Source: a bacterium
GTDB lineage: Bacteria; Bacteroidota; Bacteroidia; Cytophagales; Thermonemataceae
Assembly (NCBI GenBank): GCA_025362415.1
Contig: JANYGM010000117.1
Coordinates: 1 to 26,134, forward strand
Length of the DNA stretch: 26,134 nucleotides
Direction: 5' to 3'
The notes under the pieces were generated by a model. That model was not told where the DNA came from. It did no database searches and worked only from the letters and a program-made list of their open reading frames with translations. Both the position numbers and the translations under genes were made by a program. Positions 6,579-14,116 of the stretch are shown here, one piece after another (the first letter of the stretch is position 1; every line of letters begins with the position of its first letter).

Positions 6579-6827
6579 ATGAAAGATATAATTTATCAAG
6601 AAGGTTTTACAAATGACAAAAAAGTCCAAATAGGTATTCTTATGTACGTAGGTTCTGGTGACCCCGTAAAGCGACTTAATGAGGCAGTTCATTTATACAT
6701 AGGGAATGAAGGATATAATGAATTTATTGATTCCAATATGGATAATCCTTGGGTTAGAGTCATTATTAAAGGTATTAATGATATGAAACAAGAAGAATTT
6801 AATCCAGAGGAACACCACCTTATATGA
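6579..6827 (+). CDS. small protein of unknown function, coupled to a nuclease-like gene
   Basis: An 82-residue acidic, soluble protein (MKDIIYQEGFTNDKKVQIGI...), with no signal peptide, membrane segment or recognised domain. Its stop codon overlaps the ATG of the next gene in the arrangement ATGA, a strong sign of translational coupling. It is the first gene after a consensus promoter. As a small first gene before a PD-(D/E)XK-like protein and a Fic protein, it could be an antitoxin-like or adaptor subunit. That is inferred from position only. Confidence 0.65.
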   Translation: MKDIIYQEGFTNDKKVQIGILMYVGSGDPVKRLNEAVHLYIGNEGYNEFIDSNMDNPWVRVIIKGINDMKQEEFNPEEHHLI

Positions 6828-7540
6828 AACAAATTGACTTTAATTCGCTAATTCATTCAGTTTCTTATTTGCTTTGCTATCAAGATAAAATAGGTAGAGA
6901 TTTTATGATTACGGAATCTTCAATAAAATTTCCAGTAGCAGATTATTTAACAGGAATAGGAACACCATTAGTACAAATTGAACTAGAATATCCGCATCCT
7001 GAACTTGAAAACAAAAGAATAGATTTAGTAACTACTGACAAAGAAACTCACTTATCAGATTGCAAAATTGTAAACGCTTTTGAATTTAAAATTGTCAAAA
7101 CAGAAACTAAATATAAAGCTGAAAAACAAAGAATATTCAATGATTTGATGCGAATGTACTTGATGAATGTCAGGCAAAATGTTACTAGCTATTTTATGAT
7201 TGTTGGCAAGTACAATGATTATATGAGTTGTTTTAGAAATATCACTGACTTCCCTGCCAAAAACAAAACACAAGAGATTCCTGATGCTGATGGATTTTAC
7301 ACGGAATGGTTTAGCTTTAAAAATCTGCAAACCAAAGTATTTAATCTTGACAATCCTAAAAATGATGAGTATAAAGATATTTATCAGAATTTTATTGATA
7401 CTTATGAAGAGAAAAATAGTCACTCAAAACTGATACTACCAAATAAGTTAAAAACTGTTTGTAAAGGACTTTCGGCACTTAGTAAATATACACCAAATCC
7501 TTATGTTGGTGGATTATGGGAAATACAGACTGCTGAATAG
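6824..7540 (+). CDS. protein with a PD-(D/E)XK-like motif
   Basis: A 238-residue soluble protein. After an N-terminal helical stretch with Glu31 comes IELEYPHPELENKRIDLVTT, then a loop, then NAFEFKIVK. The pattern Asp67 in a strand (RIDLV), followed 20 residues on by Glu87-x-Lys89 at the end of the next strand (FEFK), is the signature of PD-(D/E)XK nuclease-like folds. A helix (KYKAEKQRIFNDLMRMYLM) and a strand (SYFMIVGKY) follow in the expected order. It overlaps the preceding gene by 4 bases, and the Fic gene starts 47 bases later. The fold assignment is inference from motif and predicted order. Activity as a nuclease is unproven, and a restriction, defence or toxin role is possible. Confidence 0.7.
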   Translation: MKQIDFNSLIHSVSYLLCYQDKIGRDFMITESSIKFPVADYLTGIGTPLVQIELEYPHPELENKRIDLVTTDKETHLSDCKIVNAFEFKIVKTETKYKAEKQRIFNDLMRMYLMNVRQNVTSYFMIVGKYNDYMSCFRNITDFPAKNKTQEIPDADGFYTEWFSFKNLQTKVFNLDNPKNDEYKDIYQNFIDTYEEKNSHSKLILPNKLKTVCKGLSALSKYTPNPYVGGLWEIQTAE

Positions 7541-7587
7541 GCAAAACTAAGTAAAAATAAAAATATGATAAGTAGATAAAATTTCTT

Positions 7588-8367
7588 ATGAAATTAAAAT
7601 TATTAAATAATGAATTTCTTACATCATATAAAATCCAAATTCTTTTTAATATTGATGTTGCGTTTAAGCAAATTTTAGAGAATACTGAAAGTGTAGAAGA
7701 TGTAGAAAACTTCAAATTTTATTTGGCAAGTGCTGCTGTTCACTCTTCCAATATTGAAGGAAATACAATGAGTTTTGATACTTACCTCAAAGCCACAGAA
7801 TTTAATTTACATCTAAAAACCAAAGAAATAAGAGAAATTAAAGATTTAATAAAAGCCTATCAGTTTGCTAGAGAAAACGAAATCACATTACAAAACGTCT
7901 TAAAAGCACACGAAATATTTACTGCATCTATTTTATTGAAAAAAGAAAGAGGCAAAATTCGTAAAGCGAGAGTTGGCGTAAGAAGTGAAGGCAAACTAAT
8001 ATACCTTGCCATTGAACCTGAATTTGTCAAAAAAGAACTAGAAAAATTATTTGCAGACATCAATATTTTGCTATCTTCTGACCTTAGTATGGAAGAAGTT
8101 TTTTATTATGCAGCTTACATTCATCTTGTTTTTGTCAAAATACACCCTTTTATTGATGGCAATGGAAGAACAACTAGATTATTAGAAAAATGGTTTTTAT
8201 CCAAAAAATTAGGCGAAAAAGCTTGGTTTATTACATCAGAAAAAAACTACTGGGACAACAGACCCACCTACTACAAAAATATACAATTAGGGGTGAATTA
8301 TTACGAAGTAAAATACGAAAAATGCGTTCCTTTCTTGCTGATGTTACCAAATAGTCTAAAAAATTAA
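7588..8367 (+). CDS. Fic-domain protein with N-terminal inhibitory motif
   Basis: Fic enzymes usually transfer AMP from ATP to a hydroxyl group on a target protein. This 259-residue protein has the complete core motif HPFIDGNGRTTR (186-197), with the catalytic His186, the metal-binding Asp190 and the phosphate-binding Gly/Asn/Arg residues. N-terminally, SSNIEG (53-58) fits the inhibitory consensus [S/T]xxxE[G/N], whose Glu57 would block productive ATP binding. The protein is thus of the self-inhibited class (class II). It lacks the C-terminal winged helix of larger class II members. It is the last gene of a three-gene unit and is followed immediately by a strong terminator. Catalytic competence is well supported; the target is unknown. 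Confidence 0.93.
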   Translation: MKLKLLNNEFLTSYKIQILFNIDVAFKQILENTESVEDVENFKFYLASAAVHSSNIEGNTMSFDTYLKATEFNLHLKTKEIREIKDLIKAYQFARENEITLQNVLKAHEIFTASILLKKERGKIRKARVGVRSEGKLIYLAIEPEFVKKELEKLFADINILLSSDLSMEEVFYYAAYIHLVFVKIHPFIDGNGRTTRLLEKWFLSKKLGEKAWFITSEKNYWDNRPTYYKNIQLGVNYYEVKYEKCVPFLLMLPNSLKN

Positions 8368-8400
8368 AGAAGACTTACTTTTAAGTGAAGTCTTCTTTTT
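8366..8400 (+). terminator. terminator after the Fic gene
   Basis: AAGAAGACTTACTT pairs with AAGTGAAGTCTTCTT through one bulged G, and five or more T follow. The stem starts within the stop codon. It marks the end of the 6579-8367 unit. Confidence 0.75.
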
Positions 8401-8412
8401 CTATGTAACAAT

Positions 8413-8452
8413 TGTATTCCTATGTTTTCTATGTGCCTATGTGGTGAAAAAA
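8413..8452 (+). repeat. 40-bp direct repeat, left copy
   Basis: This stretch contains CTATGTGCCTATGTGGTGAA and matches 9535-9574 at 37 of 40 positions. The two copies flank the MBL-fold gene exactly, the left one touching its stop codon. Confidence 0.7.
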
Positions 8453-9478
8453 TCATAATAAAAATTCTTCCCCAATATCTAAAAATCTCAAATTTCCTTT
8501 AATTTGCTTATTATCTTCAAAGGTTTTTAAAAGGCGTACAGGCTCACCTAAAGGCTCATCTGCGAGGTCATAAGTGCCATAGTGCATTGGAATAAAGGTA
8601 TTCCCACCTAAGTCGTGGAAGGCTTGGAGCGCTTCTTGTGGCGTTGTGTGTGCATCACACATAATATTGGCGGGCTTGTATGCGCCCACAGGCATAAAAC
8701 ACACATCAGGTGCGCCCATAACAGTTTTTATTTCTGTAAAATGTTGGTCGTAAGCAGTATCACCTGCGAAATAAAAAGTTTGGTTATTTTGTTTGTTTCT
8801 GATAAAAAAACTTCCCCAAAGCGTTTGATTATAGTCTAAAATCCCTCTTCTGTTCCAATGTTTGGCAGGTAAAAAACTGATTTCTAAGAAATTAGAAAAG
8901 TTTTTAGGACTGTTTTTATCCAAATCAAAATATTGCCACCAACCCGCTTCTTGATAATTTACTTTCTGTTGATTTCTGCCCAAAAGTTCCCCAATACGTA
9001 ATGGCATAAGTATTTGTATATCAGGATTTTGAGAGATGATTTTATTAACGCAAGTTTCATCATAATGGTCTCTGTGTCCGTGAGAAATTAGCAAAATATC
9101 AATGTTTTTAATATCAGAAATAGCGCAGGGCAGCCCTGCAAGGCGTGGTACAAAAGGCAAATCTATCAAAACAGGGTCTGTGAGTAAGGTAACGCCATTT
9201 ATACGCATAAAAAAAGACGAATGACCAAGCCACACAATCATATCTTTGCTATCATTCATAAAAGTCTTATTTTCAATGACTTTCAAACGGAATTTATCCT
9301 TTTTTTTCTCTTCTTTTTGCGGATTGGTGCTAAGTTGCCACTTCAAAATACTAAGTGGATTATGCGGTTTTGAAGGGTTTTCAGAAAATTCAAAACAGTT
9401 ATTTATAAACGGATTTCCTTTAAAATCTTCTCTAATATTCTTTAAAAGCGGATTTGAAAGATATTCTATGCTGGACAT
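8453..9478 (-). CDS. MBL-fold metal-dependent hydrolase
   Basis: A 341-residue cytoplasmic protein of the metallo-beta-lactamase fold. Seen in order: WLGHSSFF (83-90), the metal motif HGHRDH (133-138; His133, His135, Asp137, His138), PAKHWNRR, FAGDTAYD (the Asp bridging ligand) and PMHYGTYDL (the last His). This arrangement, including the long N-terminal extension before GHSS, is that of the UlaG / NAPE-phospholipase-D-like branch rather than of true beta-lactamases. The substrate cannot be read from sequence. The gene stands alone between 40-bp direct repeats and is divergent from the GH3 gene. CAAATATA at 9516-9523 gives TATATTTG on its strand, a possible -7 box. Confidence 0.88.
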   Translation of the reverse strand: MSSIEYLSNPLLKNIREDFKGNPFINNCFEFSENPSKPHNPLSILKWQLSTNPQKEEKKKDKFRLKVIENKTFMNDSKDMIVWLGHSSFFMRINGVTLLTDPVLIDLPFVPRLAGLPCAISDIKNIDILLISHGHRDHYDETCVNKIISQNPDIQILMPLRIGELLGRNQQKVNYQEAGWWQYFDLDKNSPKNFSNFLEISFLPAKHWNRRGILDYNQTLWGSFFIRNKQNNQTFYFAGDTAYDQHFTEIKTVMGAPDVCFMPVGAYKPANIMCDAHTTPQEALQAFHDLGGNTFIPMHYGTYDLADEPLGEPVRLLKTFEDNKQIKGNLRFLDIGEEFLL

Positions 9479-9534
9479 TTGCTAAAGTATTTTTTAAAAT
9501 GAAGAATATTTTTGACAAATATAACCACAAAAAG

Positions 9535-9574
9535 TGTATTTCTATGTTTTCTCTGTGCCTATGTGGTAAAAAAA
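9535..9574 (+). repeat. 40-bp direct repeat, right copy
   Basis: This stretch contains CTCTGTGCCTATGTGGTAAA and differs from 8413-8452 at three positions only. It lies between the divergent MBL and GH3 genes. Confidence 0.7.
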
Positions 9575-9605
9575 ATTGATTTTTGCTAAATTTCTAATAT
9601 ATTTG
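9575..9605 (+). promoter_or_regulatory. probable promoter of the GH3-family gene
   Basis: ATTG (9575-9578), 19 bases, then TATATTTG (9598-9605). The -7 box is a full match and the -33 is one base off TTTG. It is followed by a heptad array and then the ATG at 9654. Confidence 0.45.
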
Positions 9606-9610
9606 TAAAT

Positions 9611-9652
9611 AACTCACAACTCACAACTCACAACTCACAATTCACAACTATT
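9611..9652 (+). repeat. heptad array AACTCAC, 6 units, in the GH3 leader
   Basis: Four AACTCAC units, AATTCAC and AACTATT run in strict 7-base register up to one base before the ATG at 9654. The array follows TTTGTAAAT, similar to the TTTGTATTTAATTCA boundary of other arrays. It would lie in the mRNA leader. Confidence 0.75.
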
Positions 9653-9653
9653 T

Positions 9654-11159
9654 ATGGGTTTTCGTTCTTTTTTAGCCAAACCATTTGCTAGCTATATTGT
9701 GTCTGCACAAAATAAATGGGCTGCCACGCCTATTGAAACACAAAAAAATGTATTTAAGAGCCTTATTTTTCAGGCGAAAGATACAGTTTTTGGGAAAGAA
9801 CATAATTTTGCAGGCATCAAAACACATCAAGATTTTGTTAAAAATGTGCCAATACGAGATTATGAAGGACTAAAACCGTATATTGAGCAAGTCATACAAG
9901 GTAAAAATGATGTTTTATGGAAAGGTTTGCCTGTTTATTTTGCCAAAACAAGTGGCACGACTTCTGGCGTAAAATACATTCCAATCACAAAAGAATCTAT
10001 ACCAAATCATATCAATAGTGCAAGAAATGCCCTTTTGACTTACATACACGAAAGTAAAAATGCTGACTTTTTGGATAAAAAATTGATTTTTTTGTCTGGA
10101 AGTCCAACGCTTGATACTAAAGGAAAAGTGCTTACAGGGCGTTTGTCGGGCATTGCCAACCATCACGTACCTGCGTATCTGCGTACAAATCAGTTGCCTA
10201 CGTATGAAACTAATTGTATTGAAGATTGGGAAACCAAATTAGATGCAATTATTGAAGAAACCTTACATCAAAATATGTCCTTAATTTCTGGTATTCCGCC
10301 TTGGGTACAGATGTATTTTGACCGTTTGCAGGCAAAAACAGGCAAACAAATTAAGGATATTTTTCCTGATTTTTCTCTTTTTGTGTATGGAGGCGTAAAT
10401 TTTGAGCCTTACAAAGCTAAATTATTTGAAAGTATTGGCAAAAAAATTGATTCAATAGAGCTTTTTCCTGCTTCTGAAGGCTTTTTTGCTTACCAAGACA
10501 AAATGATTTCTGAAGGATTATTACTTCTTTTGGATACAGGAATTTTCTTTGAATTTGTGCCTGCAGAAGAGTATTTCAACGAAAACCCTACTCGTTTGAC
10601 TATTTCGGAGGTAGAATTAGACAAAAATTATGCCCTTATCATCAATAATAATGCAGGACTTTGGGGCTATTCTATTGGTGATACAGTCAAATTTGTTTCC
10701 AAAAATCCGTATAGAGTGGTTGTTTCTGGCAGAATAAAGCATTTTATTTCTGCTTTTGGCGAACACGTAATAGGGGAGGAGGTAGAAAAAGCTATGAAAC
10801 ATACACTTTTGCAGTTTCCAGAAGTGGAAATTACAGAATTTACGGTTGCGCCGCAGGTAACGCCACAAGTTACATCACAAGAGAGTGCCTTACCGCATCA
10901 CGAATGGCTTATTGCGTTTTCAAAACTACCTAATAATCTTGATTTATTTGCGCAAACGCTTGACAAAGAAATGCAAAAACTTAATATTTATTACACCGAC
11001 TTGATAACTGGAAATATTTTAAGCACGTTAAAGATTAAAGTATTGCCTTCTGATGCTTTTATTAGTTATATGAAATCTTTGGGGAAATTGGGTGGGCAAA
11101 ATAAAGTGCCTCGTTTGTCTAATGATAGAGAAATTGCAGAGAAATTGTATAAATTGTAG
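9654..11159 (+). CDS. GH3-family protein (acyl-adenylate-forming fold)
   Basis: A 501-residue cytoplasmic protein of the GH3 family, named after plant auxin-responsive genes. Plant members adenylate small carboxylic acids and join them to amino acids. Visible are the ATP motif FAKTSGTTSGVKYIPITKES (about 99-118), the central YGGVNFEPYKAKLFESIG segment, the adenine-binding-type block IELFPASEGFFAYQ, and NNNAGLWGYSIGDTVKF, followed by the SGRIKHFISAFGEHV segment linking to the C-terminal lid. All core motifs seem intact, so an active adenylating enzyme is likely. Homologues are common in Bacteroidota, but their substrates are not known. It starts right after a heptad array. The region PQVTPQVTSQE (about 402-412) is a short repetitive loop. 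kdsB follows 77 bases later. Confidence 0.92.
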   Translation: MGFRSFLAKPFASYIVSAQNKWAATPIETQKNVFKSLIFQAKDTVFGKEHNFAGIKTHQDFVKNVPIRDYEGLKPYIEQVIQGKNDVLWKGLPVYFAKTSGTTSGVKYIPITKESIPNHINSARNALLTYIHESKNADFLDKKLIFLSGSPTLDTKGKVLTGRLSGIANHHVPAYLRTNQLPTYETNCIEDWETKLDAIIEETLHQNMSLISGIPPWVQMYFDRLQAKTGKQIKDIFPDFSLFVYGGVNFEPYKAKLFESIGKKIDSIELFPASEGFFAYQDKMISEGLLLLLDTGIFFEFVPAEEYFNENPTRLTISEVELDKNYALIINNNAGLWGYSIGDTVKFVSKNPYRVVVSGRIKHFISAFGEHVIGEEVEKAMKHTLLQFPEVEITEFTVAPQVTPQVTSQESALPHHEWLIAFSKLPNNLDLFAQTLDKEMQKLNIYYTDLITGNILSTLKIKVLPSDAFISYMKSLGKLGGQNKVPRLSNDREIAEKLYKL

Positions 11160-11236
11160 GCTTTGGTATTAAATTGATTAGTTCTTAATAAAAACTAAAA
11201 GTAATAAATAATTTAAGAGCAAACACAAAAAAATAT

Positions 11237-11998
11237 ATGAAAATTTTAGGAATAATCCCAGCTAGATATGCCTCTACTCGTTTTCCTGCCAAAGCAATGC
11301 ATATTATTGAAGGAAAAACAATGGTACAACGTGTTTTAGAACGCTCTTTGAAAGCATCAACTCTTACAAATGTGGTAGTAGCCACAGACCACGAAATTAT
11401 TTTTAATCATATAAAAGCACTTGCACAAACGCCCATAATGACACAGGAAAGCCACCCAAGTGGTACAGACCGTTGTCAGGAAGCGTTGCAACAAGCAGAA
11501 AAATTATTTGGTGTAAAATATGATTTTGTGCTTAATATTCAAGGAGATGAGCCTTTTATACGTCCAGCGCAGATAAATGCCCTTTGTGAGGCACTTTCCG
11601 TTGATACAGAACTTGCGACACTTATCAAAAAAATTTCGTCAGAAGAAGAACTTTCAGACCCCAACGAGGTCAAAATAACTATGAATACAGCGCAAGAAGC
11701 CCTTTATTTTAGTAGAAATATCATTCCGTATCTTCACAAACATAAAAGAGAAACTTGGCTACAAAACTATGATTTTTACAAGCACGTAGGTATGTATGCG
11801 TACAGAGCAGATATTTTGGAGAAAATAACTAAACTTTCAGTTTCTAGTTTGGAAGAAATGGAGAGTTTGGAACAATTGCGTTGGTTAGAAAATGGTTTTA
11901 AGATAAAACTTGTCAAAACGGATATTGATAGTTTTTGTGTTGATGTAATAGAAGATTTGAATAGAATGGATTTGAAGGCATTTTTGGAAGAAGAATAA
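11237..11998 (+). CDS. kdsB: CMP-Kdo synthetase (3-deoxy-manno-octulosonate cytidylyltransferase)
   Basis: KdsB activates Kdo with CTP to CMP-Kdo for transfer onto lipid A in the cytoplasm. The 253-residue sequence is full length. It shows the nucleotide-binding start ILGIIPARYASTRFPAKAM (3-21), the VVVATDHEI block, the ESHPSGTDRCQEA segment, the metal-binding FVLNIQGDEPFI motif, the HVGMYAYR block and a C-terminal EQLRWLENG helix. Together with kdsA at 18234 this shows a Kdo-containing LPS and so a Gram-negative envelope. It is followed after 21 bases by a large nested palindrome that may terminate transcription. Confidence 0.97.
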   Translation: MKILGIIPARYASTRFPAKAMHIIEGKTMVQRVLERSLKASTLTNVVVATDHEIIFNHIKALAQTPIMTQESHPSGTDRCQEALQQAEKLFGVKYDFVLNIQGDEPFIRPAQINALCEALSVDTELATLIKKISSEEELSDPNEVKITMNTAQEALYFSRNIIPYLHKHKRETWLQNYDFYKHVGMYAYRADILEKITKLSVSSLEEMESLEQLRWLENGFKIKLVKTDIDSFCVDVIEDLNRMDLKAFLEEE

Positions 11999-12019
11999 AT
12001 TTTCAAGTATTTAATTAAC

Positions 12020-12079
12020 AGACCTTCAAAACAGCCCTTCAAGGTTTTTAAAACCTTGAAGGGCTAACTTTGAAGGTCT
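12020..12079. repeat. nested palindrome after kdsB, terminator-like
   Basis: The outer arms AGACCTTCAAA (12020-12030) and TTTGAAGGTCT (12069-12079) are perfect complements. Inside lies a perfect 16-bp stem, AGCCCTTCAAGGTTTT (12033-12048) with 12050-12065 and a single-base spacer. Both levels share a CCTTCAA/TTGAAGG core, so the element may have grown by repeat duplication. It could terminate kdsB and the converging gene at 12148. Confidence 0.6.
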
Positions 12080-12099
12080 TAATTCTTTGTTTCTATCTA

Positions 12100-12131
12100 A
12101 CTTCACGAAAGCCTCTGGCTATTCGTGAAGT
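12100..12131. repeat. hairpin with CCTCTGG core
   Basis: ACTTCACGAA pairs with TTCGTGAAGT, and inside it AGCC pairs with GGCT around a TCT loop, with one bulged A. The CC-nCT-GG head is the same as in the REP-like hairpins at 19661-20655 and 23310, although the stem sequence differs. Confidence 0.5.
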
Positions 12132-12147
12132 ATCTAGTTTTGGTCTT

Positions 12148-12798
12148 TTAAATTCTTAAGTTGATATCAGTATGGTGTCTGTTATTAGAAAAACCTGACA
12201 CCACAGTAAATTTTATCTGCTCTAATTGTATAAACTTCGTACAATCATTTCTGAAGTCATCTACCCAATCAAGTAAAATTGCACAACCTCCATTTTTCAC
12301 ATTTTCTTTAACAAATTTGTACATATTCATTGCTCCAAGAGGGTCTTGTCCGTCTAAATCAAAGACTATATCTCTTGATTTTGATAATTTTGCAAATAGA
12401 CTTAACAACTTTCTTAGTGCGCCTGTAAGAATATTAACTTTCGTTCTTTTAGTTATCCAACTGTTAGTTTCATATATTTTAGTCGCATAACTACTTTTAG
12501 TATCTGCATTTTTCTTCAAATACTCCCCAACAGTAAGAGGATAAAATAAACTTCTCCATTTTGATTCAAAAATATAATCAACAAATAAAAGTGGTTTATA
12601 AACTTCTACATTATCATTTTTCTGCTTTCCTGTAAGAACATCTCTTAAATAATTTCTTATGGAATCATAATGACTTCCACCAAACAAATGTAGAATTACA
12701 ACTTCTCCTTCATTTAATTCAAAAGGTGGGATATAAAAATTATCTCTTGTAATACCATTATTTTTAATTATCATATTTCGTTTTTTAGAATAACACAT
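12148..12798 (-). CDS. ABC-ATPase-like protein without a Walker A motif
   Basis: A 216-residue soluble protein that reads like a shrunken ABC ATPase. FELNEGEVVILHLFGGSHYD (26-45) aligns with the strand and P-loop of ABC proteins, but GxxGxGK[S/T] is absent (FGGSHYDS, no Lys). FVDYIFESKWRSLFYPLTVGEYL (72-94) resembles the Q-loop region without its Gln. ILTGALRKLLSLFAKLSKS (123-141) resembles the signature helix with LTGAL in place of LSGGQ. DIVFDLDGQDPLG (143-155) resembles Walker B plus D-loop, lacking the catalytic Glu. An isolated H-loop-like stretch (CAILLDWVDDF) follows. It probably does not hydrolyse ATP. ATG at 12774 (residue 9) is an equally good start. No transporter membrane partner is adjacent. 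The alignment was made by eye, so the family call is inference. Confidence 0.7.
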   Translation of the reverse strand: MCYSKKRNMIIKNNGITRDNFYIPPFELNEGEVVILHLFGGSHYDSIRNYLRDVLTGKQKNDNVEVYKPLLFVDYIFESKWRSLFYPLTVGEYLKKNADTKSSYATKIYETNSWITKRTKVNILTGALRKLLSLFAKLSKSRDIVFDLDGQDPLGAMNMYKFVKENVKNGGCAILLDWVDDFRNDCTKFIQLEQIKFTVVSGFSNNRHHTDINLRI

Positions 12799-12898
12799 TT
12801 TGCCTTTGCCAGTATGCTTTTCCTACCATTGTTTGGTGTTTTAGTGTCGCAACACAAACAACGAATTAAACCACAAAGTTTTATAATATTTTTAATCC

Positions 12899-13903
12899 CT
12901 AAAATCTAAATTCATATCCTAGCGTAAAAACATACTCACGAGAAAGCCCATCAGTATTCCTCAAACGGCTTATACCATCAAAAGCTTTCCTTCCAAAACC
13001 TACTTTTAGTGCAGATTGTGTGTCAAAATTATAATTAGCACTTGCCAAAACCGTAAAAGCAAAACCATCTGTTCCATCAACTTTTATGCGTACATTGGTG
13101 GCTGGGTCAAGTATTTCATCTTTATTAAAACGGTAAATAGCCAAACCACCCACTTGAAAGCCAAATTTTGCAAAGCGCAAACTTTTTTCTATGCGTATCA
13201 TTCCATCTGTGCCACGTTTGAGAGCTTGCGACACAGGATAACGCCTAGCATTTTGCTCATCTTCATTATTTTTCCAAAGTCCCCACTTAAATTTGCTATC
13301 AATTTCGTTGAATGGGTGTTGTATGCCCACGCCCACAAGCCAGCCATGTGTAAGCCACGAACCTCCAATCACAATATCATACGTTCCTAAACTTGTCTGA
13401 TAGTACATTGGAAGCACAATATTATCCTTACTTGTTTTGTTTACGCCTCCAATAGGGATTTTTGTACCAATAGTTACATTTATTTGATTTTTTTCAGAAA
13501 AATACACATTTCTAGAAAAGCTCAAAGTAATATCAGAAAGTCCTTGCGTATTTGCCAAAGGCGCACTTATGTACATATAAGGCACTTTTAGCTGAAAACT
13601 ATTTTTTTTGCCAACACCAATATTAAAATCAAGATTAGTAACAAAAATATCATCATCAAACTTCGTAACACCCAAATATTGCCCTAGTTCCACAGAACGC
13701 AAACGCACATTCATTGCTTTATTGAATTTTTGACTAGGTTTGAGCGCACCCATTGTGCAAAAACCTGCATCACTGCAACCCTGCGCCATTATTTTATTAG
13801 AAATTCCAATAAAAAAACTACAAATAAGAAAAATATATGATGTGTGATGTATGATATATGATATATGAAAAGTCATACATTTTGAGAGTGAAATAGGTTT
13901 CAT
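12899..13903 (-). CDS. outer-membrane beta-barrel protein
   Basis: A 334-residue protein predicted to be exported and inserted in the outer membrane. A hydrophobic signal segment (SYIFLICSFFIGI, about 22-34) ends near MAQ|GCSDAGFC. The mature part alternates short amphipathic strands with turns, and the protein ends in a strand with terminal Phe (FTLGYEFRF), the usual BAM-recognised ending. The mature N-terminus has two close Cys residues (GCSDAGFC) that may pair. The role (porin, transporter or sensor) is unknown. The first 20 codons are partly a DNA heptad repeat (13833-13867), so the native start may be one of the internal Met codons, for example residue 10. A promoter-like TTTG-N22-TATATTTG (13990-13957, minus strand) lies upstream. 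Confidence 0.75.
   Translation of the reverse strand: MKPISLSKCMTFHISYIIHHTSYIFLICSFFIGISNKIMAQGCSDAGFCTMGALKPSQKFNKAMNVRLRSVELGQYLGVTKFDDDIFVTNLDFNIGVGKKNSFQLKVPYMYISAPLANTQGLSDITLSFSRNVYFSEKNQINVTIGTKIPIGGVNKTSKDNIVLPMYYQTSLGTYDIVIGGSWLTHGWLVGVGIQHPFNEIDSKFKWGLWKNNEDEQNARRYPVSQALKRGTDGMIRIEKSLRFAKFGFQVGGLAIYRFNKDEILDPATNVRIKVDGTDGFAFTVLASANYNFDTQSALKVGFGRKAFDGISRLRNTDGLSREYVFTLGYEFRF
13833..13867 (+). repeat. heptad array ATrTrTG inside a signal-peptide coding region
   Basis: ATATATG, ATGTGTG, ATGTATG and two ATATATG run in exact 7-base register. They lie within codons about 13-24 of the barrel protein, where they encode the odd sequence SYIIHHTSYI. Confidence 0.7.
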
Positions 13904-13956
13904 AATAGTAAAGTTAAAAGTTGAAAAAATGATTTTAAGTTATATTTCCTAAAAAT

Positions 13957-13990
13957 CAAATATAGTTATTTCTTTCAAAACACTGTCAAA
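13957..13990 (-). promoter_or_regulatory. probable promoter of the barrel protein
   Basis: On the minus strand TTTG (13990-13987), 22 bases, then TATATTTG (13964-13957), about 54 bases before the ATG at 13903. Confidence 0.45.
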
Positions 13991-14116
13991 AATAGTGCAA
14001 AAAAATATTTTTATGAACTTTCTGGGCATTTTTTGAGTATTAAGAAAAGAAGTTTAACTAATAAAAAACTTCAATAATAAAAAACAAACTAATATTTACG
14101 TTACGTCTTAATCTTT

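Noticed and set aside
11178..11198. Terminator between the GH3 gene and kdsB
   Set aside because: TTAGTT/AACTAA is only a 6-bp A/T stem with no T-tract in the transcribed direction, so it is too weak to call.
12820..12880. Second copy of the GTTTGGTG MITE-like element before the ABC-like gene
   Set aside because: Only CATTGTTTGGTGT is shared. The rest does not pair or align, so it is at most a fragment.
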